From: Planotetraspora thailandica
Lineage (GTDB): Bacteria > Actinomycetota > Actinomycetes > Streptosporangiales > Streptosporangiaceae
Reading direction: 5' to 3'
DNA: 61,166 nucleotides
NCBI RefSeq assembly: GCF_016863335.1
Contig: NZ_BOOR01000014.1
Span: forward strand, 1-61,166
Shown: in pieces, positions 1-8,306 of the stretch
Layout: the number at the start of each line of letters is the position of its first letter
Numbering within the stretch: the first letter of the stretch is position 1
Made by a program: the position numbers and the translations under genes
Notes under the pieces: model-generated
Told to the model about the DNA's origin: nothing
Database searches by the model: none
What the model saw: only the letters and a program-made list of their open reading frames with translations

Positions 1-10
1 GACCCTGGGG

Positions 11-364
11 CGTGATCATGCAGAAGTTCGGCGGATGGGTGGCTGAGGTGCGCAAACCCAAGCCGTGATCATGCAGAAGTTCGGTCGGTGGGTGCTTGAA
101 CTGCGGAAACGCAGCTCGTGATCATGCAGAAGTTCGCGAAGATGCCAGGTGGCCTGGCGTGATTCAGGGCGTGATCATGCAGGGTCCGGGCACTGCATGA
201 TCACGAACGATCAAAGGCCTGGTTACGGCGCATCCCGGCGAACTTCTGCATGATCACGATTGGTGACGGTGCAGGTGGCGGGGCATGTCTCCGAACTTCT
301 GCATGATCACGGCTTGGGTTTGCGCACCTCAGCCACCCATCCGCCGAACTTCTGCATGATCACG
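11..364. repeat. 53-bp-period inverted repeat array 1 (complete palindromic array)
   Basis: Three full forward copies of CGTGATCATGCAGAAGTTCG start at 11, 64 and 117. A shortened forward copy (170-182) faces a shortened inverted copy (193-205) at the centre. Three full inverted copies follow at 239-258, 292-311 and 345-364. Start-to-start distance is 53 bp throughout, that is a 20-bp repeat plus a 33-bp spacer. Segment 11-83 and segment 292-364 are exact reverse complements (73 bp), so the outer spacer is conserved between arms. The other spacers pair poorly. The array lies 3' of the dhaKLM operon; the gene to its left is outside the window. Function is unknown to me; candidates are a phased protein-binding array or a long RNA/DNA hairpin. 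Confidence 0.9.
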
Positions 365-400
365 GCTAAATTCCCGCTCCCTGGTCTCGCTCCTCGGGGG

Positions 401-796
401 TCAGAGTTTGTGGAAGGTCCGGGCTTCTTCGGCGGCGGCGAGCACTCCGGCCAGCGGCGCCCCCGTCCCCGCGGTCACCGCCGCCGATATGGCGCCCTCC
501 ACGAACGGCACGTCGGCGATCACCACGGAACCCGGCTCCTCGACCAGCTTGGCCGTCAGCACCGAACTGCCGAGGTCGGGGATGAGGATGACCCCCGCAC
601 CCCGGTCCACACGTTCGATCGCGGCGCTCACCTTGTCCAGGCTTGTCCCGAGGCCGCCGTCGTCGGTGCCCCCGGCCGCCGCGACGGGCACCTCGGCCCC
701 GCCGATCTGGCGGACGAGTTCCGCCACCTCCTCGGCGAGGCCCGCACTATGCGAGACCAGGACGATTCCGACCATCGCCTCCGGCTGGGCGTCCAT
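401..796 (-). CDS. dhaM: DhaM, phosphotransfer subunit of PTS-dependent dihydroxyacetone kinase
   Basis: The 131-residue protein is a single EIIA-Man-like domain of the DhaM family. It carries phosphate from HPr to the ADP held by DhaL. The phosphoacceptor histidine is His16 in the motif VLVSHSAGLAEEV. The ATG at 796 overlaps the dhaL stop (TGATG), which indicates translational coupling; a second in-frame Met at residue 8, just before VGIVLV, is a closer fit to family N-termini. It is the last gene of dhaKLM and ends about 40 bp from repeat array 1. Only the single EIIA domain is present, without the HPr and EI-like extensions seen in enterobacterial DhaM, so phosphate would have to come from a separate PTS. 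Confidence 0.93.
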   Translation of the reverse strand: MDAQPEAMVGIVLVSHSAGLAEEVAELVRQIGGAEVPVAAAGGTDDGGLGTSLDKVSAAIERVDRGAGVILIPDLGSSVLTAKLVEEPGSVVIADVPFVEGAISAAVTAGTGAPLAGVLAAAEEARTFHKL

Positions 797-1425
797 CACG
801 CCTGCCCCGCGGCCTCGCGCAGTGCGGCGAAGATCAGCACCGTGGAGGCGGCTCCCGGATCCTCGTGCCCGACGCTGCGAGGCCCGAGATAGCTCGCCCG
901 CCCCTTGCGCGCCTCCAGCGGAACGGTGGCCCGCGCACCCTCCTGGGCCGCCGCCTCGGTGGCGGCCAGCGCGTCCGTCAGCTTCGTCCCGTCCTGTACG
1001 GCTCGGCCCAGCGCCCGGACGGCGGGAGCGAGCGCGTCCACCAGGGTCTTGTCGCCCTCTGCGGCGCCGCCGAGCTTCTGGATCCCGGCGAGGGCCGCCT
1101 CGAGACCGGCGGCCAGCGCCTCAGGCGTGATCTCGGCGGCGTCGCCCAGCGACCGGCCCATCTGCCGGAAGGCCGTGCCGTACAACGGGCCGGAGGCCCC
1201 TCCGACCTTGCGGATCAGCGCCGACCCGGCCGCCGTCAGCACGGCCCCGGGCGTCTGCGGAGGCGCGTCGGTCAGGGCCTGCCGTACCGCCGCGAAGCCC
1301 CGGTCCAGGTTGGCGCCGTGGTCGGCGTCGCCGATCGCGGCGTCGAGCTGGGTGAGGTGGTCCCGCTCGGCCTGTACGGCTGTCGCGATCGCGTTGATCC
1401 ATGCGAGGAAGAAGGACGTGTCCAA
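796..1425 (-). CDS. dhaL: DhaL, ADP-binding subunit of dihydroxyacetone kinase
   Basis: DhaL holds a tightly bound Mg-ADP that is rephosphorylated by DhaM and donates phosphate to dihydroxyacetone on DhaK. The Asp-rich metal/nucleotide motif DAAIGDADHGANLDRG is near residue 30. I chose a TTG at 1425 because GAGGAG lies six bases upstream and the protein then starts DTSFFLAW after Met, giving 209 residues, the usual size. The reading frame is open further upstream to 1503, but that would overlap the end of dhaK. It is the middle gene of the operon, 32 bp after dhaK. Confidence 0.9.
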   Translation of the reverse strand: MDTSFFLAWINAIATAVQAERDHLTQLDAAIGDADHGANLDRGFAAVRQALTDAPPQTPGAVLTAAGSALIRKVGGASGPLYGTAFRQMGRSLGDAAEITPEALAAGLEAALAGIQKLGGAAEGDKTLVDALAPAVRALGRAVQDGTKLTDALAATEAAAQEGARATVPLEARKGRASYLGPRSVGHEDPGAASTVLIFAALREAAGQA

Positions 1426-1457
1426 CAAGAACTCCTCAGAACTGTGCTCGTCGTCGG

Positions 1458-2450
1458 TCAGCGGCCCCAGCGCAGCCCCGGCGTCTCCACCGGAGCGTCC
1501 CACAGCCGGGTGAGCTCATCGGTCAGTCGGCAGACGCTGACCGAGAAGCCCTGCATGTCGAGGCTGGTGACGTAGTTGCCCACCAGGCTGCGTACGGCTC
1601 TGGCGCCCTTCTCCTCGAGGTAGGCGGCGACCTCGGCGTACACGATGTAGAGCTCCATCAGCGGGGTGCCGCCCATGCCGTTGAGGAGCACGAGGGTGTC
1701 GCCCGAGAGGGCCACGTCGTCGTCGATGGCGTCGAGGGCCAGCCGCGCGATCTCGCGGGCCTCGCGGTGGGAGGTGCGCGTACGGCCGGGCTCGCCGTGG
1801 ATGCCGATGCCGAGCTCGATCTCGGTGTCGGGCAGCTCGAACGTCGGCCTGCCGGCGGCGGGGACCGTGCCTGCGGTCAGTGCGACGCCGAACGACCGGC
1901 TGCGCTCGTTGACCTCCTTGGCGACGCGGGCGACCTCGGCGAGGGGGGCGCCGGTCTCCGCGAGGGCGCCTGCGATCTTCTCCACGAAGAGGGTGGCCCC
2001 GGTGCCACGGCGGCCGGCGGTGTACAGGGAGTCCTGCACGGCGACGTCGTCGTTGACCAGCACGCTGGCCACCTCGATGCCCTCGTCGGCGCACAGCTCG
2101 GCGGCCATCTCGAAGTTGAGCACGTCGCCGGTGTAGTTCTTGACGATGTGGAGCACGCCGGCTCCGCCGTCCACACCCTTGGACGCCTCGATCATCTGGT
2201 CGGGGACGGGGGAGGTGAAAACCTCTCCGGGGCAGGCCGCGTCGAGCATGCCGTACCCGACGAAACCGCCGTGAAGCGGCTCGTGCCCCGATCCGCCGCC
2301 GGAGACGAGCCCGACCTTGCCCTGGTGGGGGGCGTCGGCGCGGTAGATCACCTTGTTCTCGACGTCCACCCGGAGGGAGGGGTGCGCGGCGGCGATGCCG
2401 CGCAGGGTGTCGGTGACCACCGCGTCGACGCTGTTGATGAGCTTCTTCAT
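1458..2450 (-). CDS. dhaK: DhaK, dihydroxyacetone-binding kinase subunit
   Basis: DhaK binds dihydroxyacetone covalently through a hemiaminal to a histidine and presents it for phosphorylation, giving dihydroxyacetone phosphate for glycolysis. The 330-residue protein begins MKKLINSVD, typical for the family. It shows the glycine-rich GLVSGGGSGHEPLHGGF motif near residue 50 and the substrate-binding histidine in GIGIHGEPG near residue 215. The start at 2450 is preceded by AAGGA. It leads the dhaKLM operon, divergent from the cyclase gene. Confidence 0.95.
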   Translation of the reverse strand: MKKLINSVDAVVTDTLRGIAAAHPSLRVDVENKVIYRADAPHQGKVGLVSGGGSGHEPLHGGFVGYGMLDAACPGEVFTSPVPDQMIEASKGVDGGAGVLHIVKNYTGDVLNFEMAAELCADEGIEVASVLVNDDVAVQDSLYTAGRRGTGATLFVEKIAGALAETGAPLAEVARVAKEVNERSRSFGVALTAGTVPAAGRPTFELPDTEIELGIGIHGEPGRTRTSHREAREIARLALDAIDDDVALSGDTLVLLNGMGGTPLMELYIVYAEVAAYLEEKGARAVRSLVGNYVTSLDMQGFSVSVCRLTDELTRLWDAPVETPGLRWGR

Positions 2451-2680
2451 GACCACGCCGTCCTTGTCGCTCTCATGGCCCACTCCTGCCCGGCCAGCGA
2501 TACGGCGAGCCACGGGGAGGGCTCTCGGCGCCGTGCGTGCCGGACCGAGCCGGTCCACGCCGGGACGCCGGTGCTGTCATATGAGGCCAGGCCTCCCGAT
2601 GCTATGCCCAATGTCTTTTTATGCCAATAAGTCCGAATTCTTAATGTGGTCTGCATGCTGATGATGTTTCTTCCTGGCAT

Positions 2681-2701
2681 ATGACTCTTAAGAGAAGTCA
2701 T
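2681..2701. promoter_or_regulatory. Imperfect palindrome in the dhaK/cyclase divergent region
   Basis: The divergent region 2451-2795 is AT-rich between about 2600 and 2700, unlike its surroundings. An imperfect palindrome, ATGACT ... AGTCAT around a central TTAAG, lies at 2681-2701 and may be an operator. No regulator gene is adjacent, so the binding protein is unknown. Confidence 0.35.
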
Positions 2702-2795
2702 GACTGCGCTGAAAGACAGCCGAGTGCGGTCTGATCTGGCGTACGGCACAGGGTGTGTAGGAGGATCTTTTCACCCTGATCGGATTGGAGACGGC

Positions 2796-3569
2796 ATGTC
2801 GGTGTTGCACGAGCTCGTACAGGGCATCCGAAGCGGTGGAATCGAGGTGCTCGACCTCACCGCGCCGCTGAGCGGGACGACGCCGATCCTGCTGCTGCCC
2901 GAGCCCTTCGGGCAGACGGTGCCTTTCACGCTCCAGGAGATCAGCCGGTACGACGACCGCGGCCCGGCCTGGTACTGGAACAACTTCACGACCGGCGAGC
3001 ACGTGGGCACACACTTCGACGCGCCGAACCACTGGGCGACGGCCAGGGACGGGGAGGACGTCTCCCAGGTCGCCGCCTCCAAGCTCATCGCCCCCGCCGT
3101 CGTGCTCGACTTCGTCGCCGAGGCCCGTCAGAACCCCGACTTCCTCCTGGAGATCGACCACGTCAAGCAGTGGGAGGAAGAGCACGGGCCGCTGCCGGAC
3201 GGCGGCTGGCTGCTCTACCGGACCGGCTGGGACGCCAGGGCCCACGACCAGGCCGAGTTCCTGAACGCCGACGAGACCGGTCCCCACACGCCGGGCATCT
3301 CCGTCGAATGCGCGCGCTACCTGGCCGAGGAGACCCCCATCGCCGGCCTGGGCGTCGAGACCGTCGGCACCGACGCCGGCGCCGCGCACTCGTTCGACCC
3401 GGCCTTCCCCTGCCACTCGTTCCTGCTCGGCGCGGGCAAGTACGGCCTGACCCAGCTGCGCAACCTCGACAAGCTGCCGGCGACGGGGGCCGTCGTGGTC
3501 GCGGGCCCGCTGCCGATCGTCGGCGGCTCCGGCAGCCCGACGCGTGTGCTCGCCCTGGTCGAGAGATAG
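2796..3569 (+). CDS. Cyclase family protein (kynurenine-formamidase-like metal hydrolase)
   Basis: The protein has 257 residues and belongs to the cyclase/KynB superfamily of metal-dependent amide or lactone hydrolases. The signature HxGTHxDxPxH is present as HVGTHFDAPNH at residues 69-79. The start at 2796 has GGAG five bases upstream; longer frames reaching to 2700 lack such a site. It is followed after about 50 bp by a ThDP-dependent enzyme on the same strand, so the two probably act in one catabolic route. The substrate cannot be told from sequence; a tryptophan role is not supported by neighbours. Confidence 0.85.
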   Translation: MSVLHELVQGIRSGGIEVLDLTAPLSGTTPILLLPEPFGQTVPFTLQEISRYDDRGPAWYWNNFTTGEHVGTHFDAPNHWATARDGEDVSQVAASKLIAPAVVLDFVAEARQNPDFLLEIDHVKQWEEEHGPLPDGGWLLYRTGWDARAHDQAEFLNADETGPHTPGISVECARYLAEETPIAGLGVETVGTDAGAAHSFDPAFPCHSFLLGAGKYGLTQLRNLDKLPATGAVVVAGPLPIVGGSGSPTRVLALVER

Positions 3570-3621
3570 CAGCAGACCGCGACCGCAGACAGATGACAGC
3601 CGACAGATGAGCGGGGGACCC

Positions 3622-5376
3622 ATGAACGTCGCCGAGGCCGTCGGAGCGGTGCTCGCCTCCCTTGGCGTGCGCACCGCCTTCGGCGTGGTCGGAAGCGGGA
3701 ACTTCCATGTGACCAACGCCCTGACCGAGCACGGCGTCCGCTACGTCGCCGCGCGCCACGAGGGCGGCGCGGCGACCATGGCCGACGCCTACGCCCGGAT
3801 GAGTGGCACGGTCGCCGTGCTCACCGTGCATCAGGGACCCGGCCTGACCAACGCGCTGACCGGCATAACGGAGGCGGCCAAGAGCCGTACGCCGTTGCTG
3901 GTCCTGGCCGCAGAGGCGACCTCGCCGCGGTCGAACTTCCGCATCGACCAGGCGGCGCTGGCGGCGGCCGTCGGAGCCCACGGGACCCGCGTCGGATCGG
4001 CGGAGACCGTGGTGGACGACACCGTCATGGCCTACCTCGCCGCCCTGCTGGGCCGGCGGACGGTGCTGCTCAACCTGCCTCTCGACGTTCAGGCCGAGGA
4101 ACTGCCCGACGACGTCGTGCACGCCGTACAGGAACTGCGAGCCGGAGGTGGGAGCCGGCGTCAGGAGGCGGCGGGGCTGGTGCCCCCTCCGTGGGGGCTG
4201 ACCTTCCCGGGCGCGGGGGAATCCGGCTCCGACGAGGCGGAGTCCTCATCGCCGGCGGAGAGGTCCGGCGCCTCCGGAGCCATGGCGGAACTGGCGGCCC
4301 TGCTGGCCGCGGCCGAGCGCCCGGTGTTCCTGGCCGGACGCGGCGCGCGGGGCTCCCGCAAGGAGCTCGAGGCTTTGGGAGAGCGCGTCGGAGCGCTGTT
4401 CGCCACGTCGGCGGTGGCCAAGGGGCACTTCCACGGCAGCCCCTGGGACCTCGACGTGAGCGGCGGCTTCGCCTCTCCGCTGACGGCCGAGCTCGTCGGC
4501 GCGGCGGACCTCGTCGTCGGATGGGGCTGTTCCTTCACGATGTGGACGACCCGGCACGGCACGTTGATCGGCCCGGACACCAAGGTCGTCCAGGTCGACA
4601 TCGACGCCGACGCCATCGGCGTCAACCGCCCCGTCGACCTGGGCGTGGTCGGAGACGTGCGGGAGACCGCCCGCGCGGTCCGCGACCTGCTGCCCGGGGA
4701 GGCTTCCGGGCCGGAACACGGGTACCGCAGCCGCGAACTCGAGGCCAGGATCGCCCGTGAGGTCCGCTGGAGGGACGTTCCGTACCAGGACCTGAGCGGA
4801 GAGGGCAGGATCGACCCCCGGACGCTCTCGATCGAGCTGGACGACCTTCTGCCCGAGGAGAGGGTCGTGTCCGTCGACTCGGGCAACTTCATGGGCTACC
4901 CGACGATGTTCTTGTCGGTTCCCGACGGGAGCGGCTTCTGCTTCACCCAGGCGTTCCAGTCGGTCGGGCTCGGCCTGGCGACCGCCGTCGGGGCCGCGCT
5001 GGCCAGGCCCGACCGGCTGCCCGTCGCCGCGCTGGGCGACGGCGGCCTGCTGATGAGCGTGGGCGAGCTCGAGACGGTCGTACGGCTCGGCCTCCCGATG
5101 GTCGCGGTGGTGTACGACGACCAGGGGTACGGGGCCGAGGTGCACCACTTCGGGCCGGACGGGTTCCCGCTCGACACGGTCAGGTTCCCTCCGGCCGACA
5201 TCGCGGAGATCGCCCGGGGCTTCGGCTGCGACGCGGTGACCGTGGGGGAGAGGGCCGACCTGGGGGACGTCGCCGAATGGCTCAAGGGCCCGAGGGACAA
5301 GCCGCTGGTGATCCACGCCAAGGTGACCGCCGACAAAGCGTCCTGGTGGCTCGAAGAGGCTTTCCGCGGCCACTGA
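3622..5376 (+). CDS. Thiamine-diphosphate-dependent enzyme, acetolactate-synthase-like
   Basis: The 584-residue protein has the three-domain layout of the acetohydroxyacid synthase/decarboxylase family. The N-terminal pyrimidine domain carries the catalytic Glu in RHEGGAA near residue 50. A central domain contains DIDADAIGVNRP. The C-terminal PP domain has GDGGLLMSVGELETVV. The ThDP motif normally closes with NN but here reads YDDQGYG. A Ser/Gly/Pro-rich insert at about residues 180-220 separates the first two domains and is unusual. The start at 3622 follows a GGGGG stretch; ATG at 3607 is an alternative. It is probably co-transcribed with the cyclase. True acetolactate synthase activity is not established. 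Confidence 0.82.
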   Translation: MNVAEAVGAVLASLGVRTAFGVVGSGNFHVTNALTEHGVRYVAARHEGGAATMADAYARMSGTVAVLTVHQGPGLTNALTGITEAAKSRTPLLVLAAEATSPRSNFRIDQAALAAAVGAHGTRVGSAETVVDDTVMAYLAALLGRRTVLLNLPLDVQAEELPDDVVHAVQELRAGGGSRRQEAAGLVPPPWGLTFPGAGESGSDEAESSSPAERSGASGAMAELAALLAAAERPVFLAGRGARGSRKELEALGERVGALFATSAVAKGHFHGSPWDLDVSGGFASPLTAELVGAADLVVGWGCSFTMWTTRHGTLIGPDTKVVQVDIDADAIGVNRPVDLGVVGDVRETARAVRDLLPGEASGPEHGYRSRELEARIAREVRWRDVPYQDLSGEGRIDPRTLSIELDDLLPEERVVSVDSGNFMGYPTMFLSVPDGSGFCFTQAFQSVGLGLATAVGAALARPDRLPVAALGDGGLLMSVGELETVVRLGLPMVAVVYDDQGYGAEVHHFGPDGFPLDTVRFPPADIAEIARGFGCDAVTVGERADLGDVAEWLKGPRDKPLVIHAKVTADKASWWLEEAFRGH

Positions 5377-5378
5377 CC

Positions 5379-5779
5379 CGTGATCATGCAGAAGTTCGCG
5401 AGGAGGCCCCGTGAGCTGCCCACCCCCGGGTCGTGATCATGCAGAACTTCGTGTTCATGCACGATGACCAGGCGCGATGAGTTTCGTGATCATGCAGAAG
5501 TTCGTCCAAGCACCGCCCTGCCTGGCGAAACGCTCTTCGTGATCATGCACAAGCCTCAGGCCGGTCCGTGATTGCGCATCGACGGGCCGGGGCATCGGTG
5601 GTGCTTCTGCATGATCACGATTGACCTTTGCCCAGGTCGTACGGCACGGCGCCGAACTTCTGCATGATCACGACATGAATCACCGCACGTCAGTGGGCAT
5701 GCCGGCGAACTTCTGCATGATCACGCCAAGGGGGTGGGCCAGGTCACGGCGCACGCGCTCGAACTTCTGCATGATCACC
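5379..5779. repeat. 53-bp-period inverted repeat array 2 (complete palindromic array)
   Basis: Forward copies of the 20-mer start at 5379, 5432, 5485 and 5538 (the last degenerate). Inverted copies occupy 5600-5619 (degenerate), 5653-5672, 5706-5725 and 5760-5779. All steps are 53 bp except the last, which is 54. The array begins three bases after the stop codon of the ThDP enzyme. Facing spacers of the two arms are imperfectly complementary in the same order, for example 5399-5431 with 5726-5759 and 5452-5484 with 5673-5705. The transcript of the whole region could therefore fold into a hairpin about 190 nt long per arm. The second copy differs by one base (GAACTTC for GAAGTTC). Confidence 0.9.
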
Positions 5780-5818
5780 ACCAAAAAAGGCACCACCAAA
5801 AAGGCACCACCAAAGAGG
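5776..5818 (+). repeat. Short tandem repeat, three 14-15-bp units
   Basis: Three direct units of the form CACCACCAAAAAGG follow one another at 5776-5790, 5791-5804 and 5805-5818, overlapping the last unit of repeat array 2. The A-runs shorten from six to five to three. It lies upstream of the PPOX gene and may be slippage-prone. Confidence 0.75.
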
Positions 5819-5886
5819 GGACTGATCACCTGCTCCATGGCCGTGACGTGATCGCTCCCTGAGGGAGGGATGCGTACTTTGGGGAC

Positions 5887-6312
5887 ATGGAGACCATGAC
5901 TGACGCCGAGTGGCGTGACTTCGTGATGACGGGCACGCGTACGGGAAAGCTGGCGGTCACCCGGGCCGACGGGCGGCCGCACGTGACGCCCGTCTGGTTC
6001 GTCCTCGACGGCGACGACGTGGTGTTCACCACGTCGGAGACCGGCGTCAAAGGCAGGGCGCTCGCGCGCGACCCCCGGGCCGCGATGTCCGTCGACGACG
6101 ACCGCCCGCCGTACTCCTTCGTGGTGATCGAGGGGGAGGTCACGCTGTCGTCGGACCTCGACGACCTGCTTTGCTGGGCGACCGTCCTCGGCGGCCGTTA
6201 CATGGGCGCCGGCCGGGCCGAGGAGTTCGGCGAGCGTAACGGCGTGCCGGGTGAGCTGCTCGTACGGCTCCACGCCGACCGCGTGATCGCCCAAAGGGGG
6301 CTCGCCGTCTGA
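5887..6312 (+). CDS. PPOX-class probable F420-dependent oxidoreductase
   Basis: This 141-residue split beta-barrel protein belongs to the pyridoxamine-phosphate-oxidase-like fold, and probably the actinobacterial F420-binding branch. It shows GKLAVTRADGRPHVTPVWF near the N-terminus, followed by the strands GDDVVFTT and GRALARDPRAAMSVDD, as expected. The start at 5887 has GGGGA five bases upstream; a second ATG at 5899 is possible. It is transcribed away from repeat array 2. Cofactor choice (F420, FMN or haem) cannot be settled by reading. Confidence 0.82.
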   Translation: METMTDAEWRDFVMTGTRTGKLAVTRADGRPHVTPVWFVLDGDDVVFTTSETGVKGRALARDPRAAMSVDDDRPPYSFVVIEGEVTLSSDLDDLLCWATVLGGRYMGAGRAEEFGERNGVPGELLVRLHADRVIAQRGLAV

Positions 6313-6424
6313 CTCGCAGGCTTCTTCGCGTGATGGACCGCTCGTCGCGCCGGGCGCAATCCGATAACCGGAGGAGCTTCCCCTTATGTGCTGAGAAGGT
6401 GTAAGCATGTAATGGGAGGTTTTA

Positions 6425-7297
6425 ATGAAGGTTGGACTGCAGATCCCCAATTTCACGTTCCCCGGTGGGCCGGCGACCCTCGGCGCCGACCTGGCGGCGA
6501 TCGCGAAGACCGCTGACGACGCCGGATTCGACGCGATCGCCGTGATGGACCACTTCTTCCAGATCCGGTCGGTCGGGCCGTCCGAGAACGACATGCTGGA
6601 GGCGTACACCACCCTCGGTTATCTGGCCGCCCACACCAGCCGGGCCAAGCTGCTGACACTCGTCACCGGCGTGACCTATCGCCGGCCTGGACTGCTCGGG
6701 AAGATCATTTCAACGCTCGACGTGCTCTCCGGCGGCCGTGCCTGGCTCGGGATCGGCGCGGCGTGGAACGACGAGGAATCGCGCGGTTTGGGCTTCCCGT
6801 TCCCGCCGGCGGGTGAACGGCTCGAACGGCTCGAAGAGGCGGTCCAGATCGTCCTGCGGATGTGGGCGGATGGGGATGAACCGTACAAGGGCAAGCACTA
6901 TCAGCTGGAGCGCCCGCTCAACGCCCCGCAGCCGCTGACCCGGCCGCACCCCCCGATCCTCATCGGCGGCGGCGGTGAGAAGAAGACCCTGAAGCTGGTC
7001 GCCCGCTACGCCCAGGCGTGCAACCTGTTCCCCGGCCCCGACCTGGCCAGGAAGCTCGACGTGCTCCGGGCGCACTGCGAGGCGGAGGGCCGCGACTACG
7101 ACGACATCCAGAAGACCGTCTATTACATCTACGACATCGGCGAGAAGGGGGAGAACGCCCAGAAGATCGTCGACGACCTCGGCGGGTTCGCGGAAATGGG
7201 ATTCAGCCTCGCCATCGGCATGGTGAAGGACGTCCACCGGATCGAGCCCCTCGAGACCATCGGCAACGAGGTCGTCCCCGCCGTCGCCGCTCTGTGA
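6425..7297 (+). CDS. LLM-class F420-dependent oxidoreductase
   Basis: The 290-residue protein is a luciferase-like monooxygenase-fold TIM barrel of the actinobacterial F420 group. Typical segments are MKVGLQIPNF at the N-terminus, DHFFQI, the loop LLTLVTGVTYRRPGLLGKI, AWLGIGAAW and HPPILIGGGGEK. The start is preceded by GGGAGG eight bases upstream. It lies 112 bp after the PPOX gene on the same strand; both may use the same deazaflavin cofactor. The substrate is unknown. Confidence 0.88.
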   Translation: MKVGLQIPNFTFPGGPATLGADLAAIAKTADDAGFDAIAVMDHFFQIRSVGPSENDMLEAYTTLGYLAAHTSRAKLLTLVTGVTYRRPGLLGKIISTLDVLSGGRAWLGIGAAWNDEESRGLGFPFPPAGERLERLEEAVQIVLRMWADGDEPYKGKHYQLERPLNAPQPLTRPHPPILIGGGGEKKTLKLVARYAQACNLFPGPDLARKLDVLRAHCEAEGRDYDDIQKTVYYIYDIGEKGENAQKIVDDLGGFAEMGFSLAIGMVKDVHRIEPLETIGNEVVPAVAAL

Positions 7298-7319
7298 CGT
7301 ACGGCGTCGCGGAGGAGCG

Positions 7320-8234
7320 TCATGGTCCCTCAACGGGGCCGTGACGTTCCCGGACGGCGTCGATGAACTGGGCCACCAGGGGGCCGGCGTCGTCACGTCG
7401 CCGGCTCACCGCGACGACGGTCCGGGCGGAGTCCGGCTCGATGCGCCGGCACGCCACCCCCTTGAGCCGGATACGGCGGATGCCCGCCGGGGCGAGCGAC
7501 ACGCCGAGCCCCGCCTCGACGAGCGCGCAGACGGTCTGCCATTCCACCGCGCGCTGGCCGATCCGGGGCTCGTAGCCCGCCTCACGGCACATGTCGACGA
7601 TTCGGTCGTGCAGCCCGGGCCCCGCGGCACGCGGCAGCAGCACGAACGTCTCGCCGGCCAGCGCACCCAAGGGGACGACGCGAAGCGTGGCGAGCGGATG
7701 CGCGGCGGGCAGGATCGCGACGAACTCCTCGGACAGGATCGGCTCGGACACCGTCCCCGGCTCGTCGGGCGCCGGGTCGCGGAGAAGCCCGACATCGATC
7801 ACGTGGTCCTTCAGTGCGGCCGTCTGCGCCGCCGTCGTCATTTCGGTGATCTCCATGTCCACGTTGGGATGGCGCTCACGGTAGGAGCGCAGGAGCGCCG
7901 GGAGAACGGTCAGCGCGAGCGAGGCGGAGAAGCCGACGCGGATCCGCCCGGCCTCGCCGTCTCCCGCCCGCCTGGCCGCGTCGAGGCCGTGGGCGACCTC
8001 GTCGAGGGCCCGCCGCGCGGACGGAAGGAGTTCGTGCCCGGCCGAGGTGAGCGCGACCTGTCCGGGACCTCGGGTGAACAGCGGGTGCCCGACCTTCTGC
8101 TCCAGCCTGCGGATCTGCTGGCTCAGCGGCGGCTGCGCGATGCCGAGCCGTTCGGCGGCACGTCCGAAATGCAGTTCTTCCGCGAGTACGGCGAAGGCGT
8201 GCAGTTGCTGGAGCGCGAGCTCGGGACGGTTCAT
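7320..8234 (-). CDS. LysR-family transcriptional regulator
   Basis: The 304-residue protein has an N-terminal winged helix-turn-helix (residues 1-65, with LHFGRAAERLGIAQPPLSQQIRRLE) and a C-terminal periplasmic-binding-like effector domain from about residue 90. The ATG at 8234 gives the usual spacing to the helix-turn-helix; the frame stays open further upstream but without a family-like sequence. It is divergent from the RidA-like gene, the classic arrangement for a LysR regulator and its target. The intervening region has several ATACG/CGTAT half-sites. Confidence 0.88.
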   Translation of the reverse strand: MNRPELALQQLHAFAVLAEELHFGRAAERLGIAQPPLSQQIRRLEQKVGHPLFTRGPGQVALTSAGHELLPSARRALDEVAHGLDAARRAGDGEAGRIRVGFSASLALTVLPALLRSYRERHPNVDMEITEMTTAAQTAALKDHVIDVGLLRDPAPDEPGTVSEPILSEEFVAILPAAHPLATLRVVPLGALAGETFVLLPRAAGPGLHDRIVDMCREAGYEPRIGQRAVEWQTVCALVEAGLGVSLAPAGIRRIRLKGVACRRIEPDSARTVVAVSRRRDDAGPLVAQFIDAVRERHGPVEGP

Positions 8235-8306
8235 ACGCGTAGAGATATCATGCGATGCATTTGAGCGTATTAGACGTATAACCGCAGATCGCCTACGGTT
8301 CCACCC

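Noticed and set aside
11-364. The regular 20-bp repeats with 33-bp spacers as a CRISPR array.
   Set aside because: Repeats change orientation at the centre, facing spacers are complementary, similar spacers recur in other arrays, and no cas gene is present.
260-892. Open frames across array 1 and dhaM that encode repeated FCMIT/MQKF peptides.
   Set aside because: They come from the palindromic DNA repeats and from the antisense of dhaM; they have no ribosome-binding sites and no known domains.
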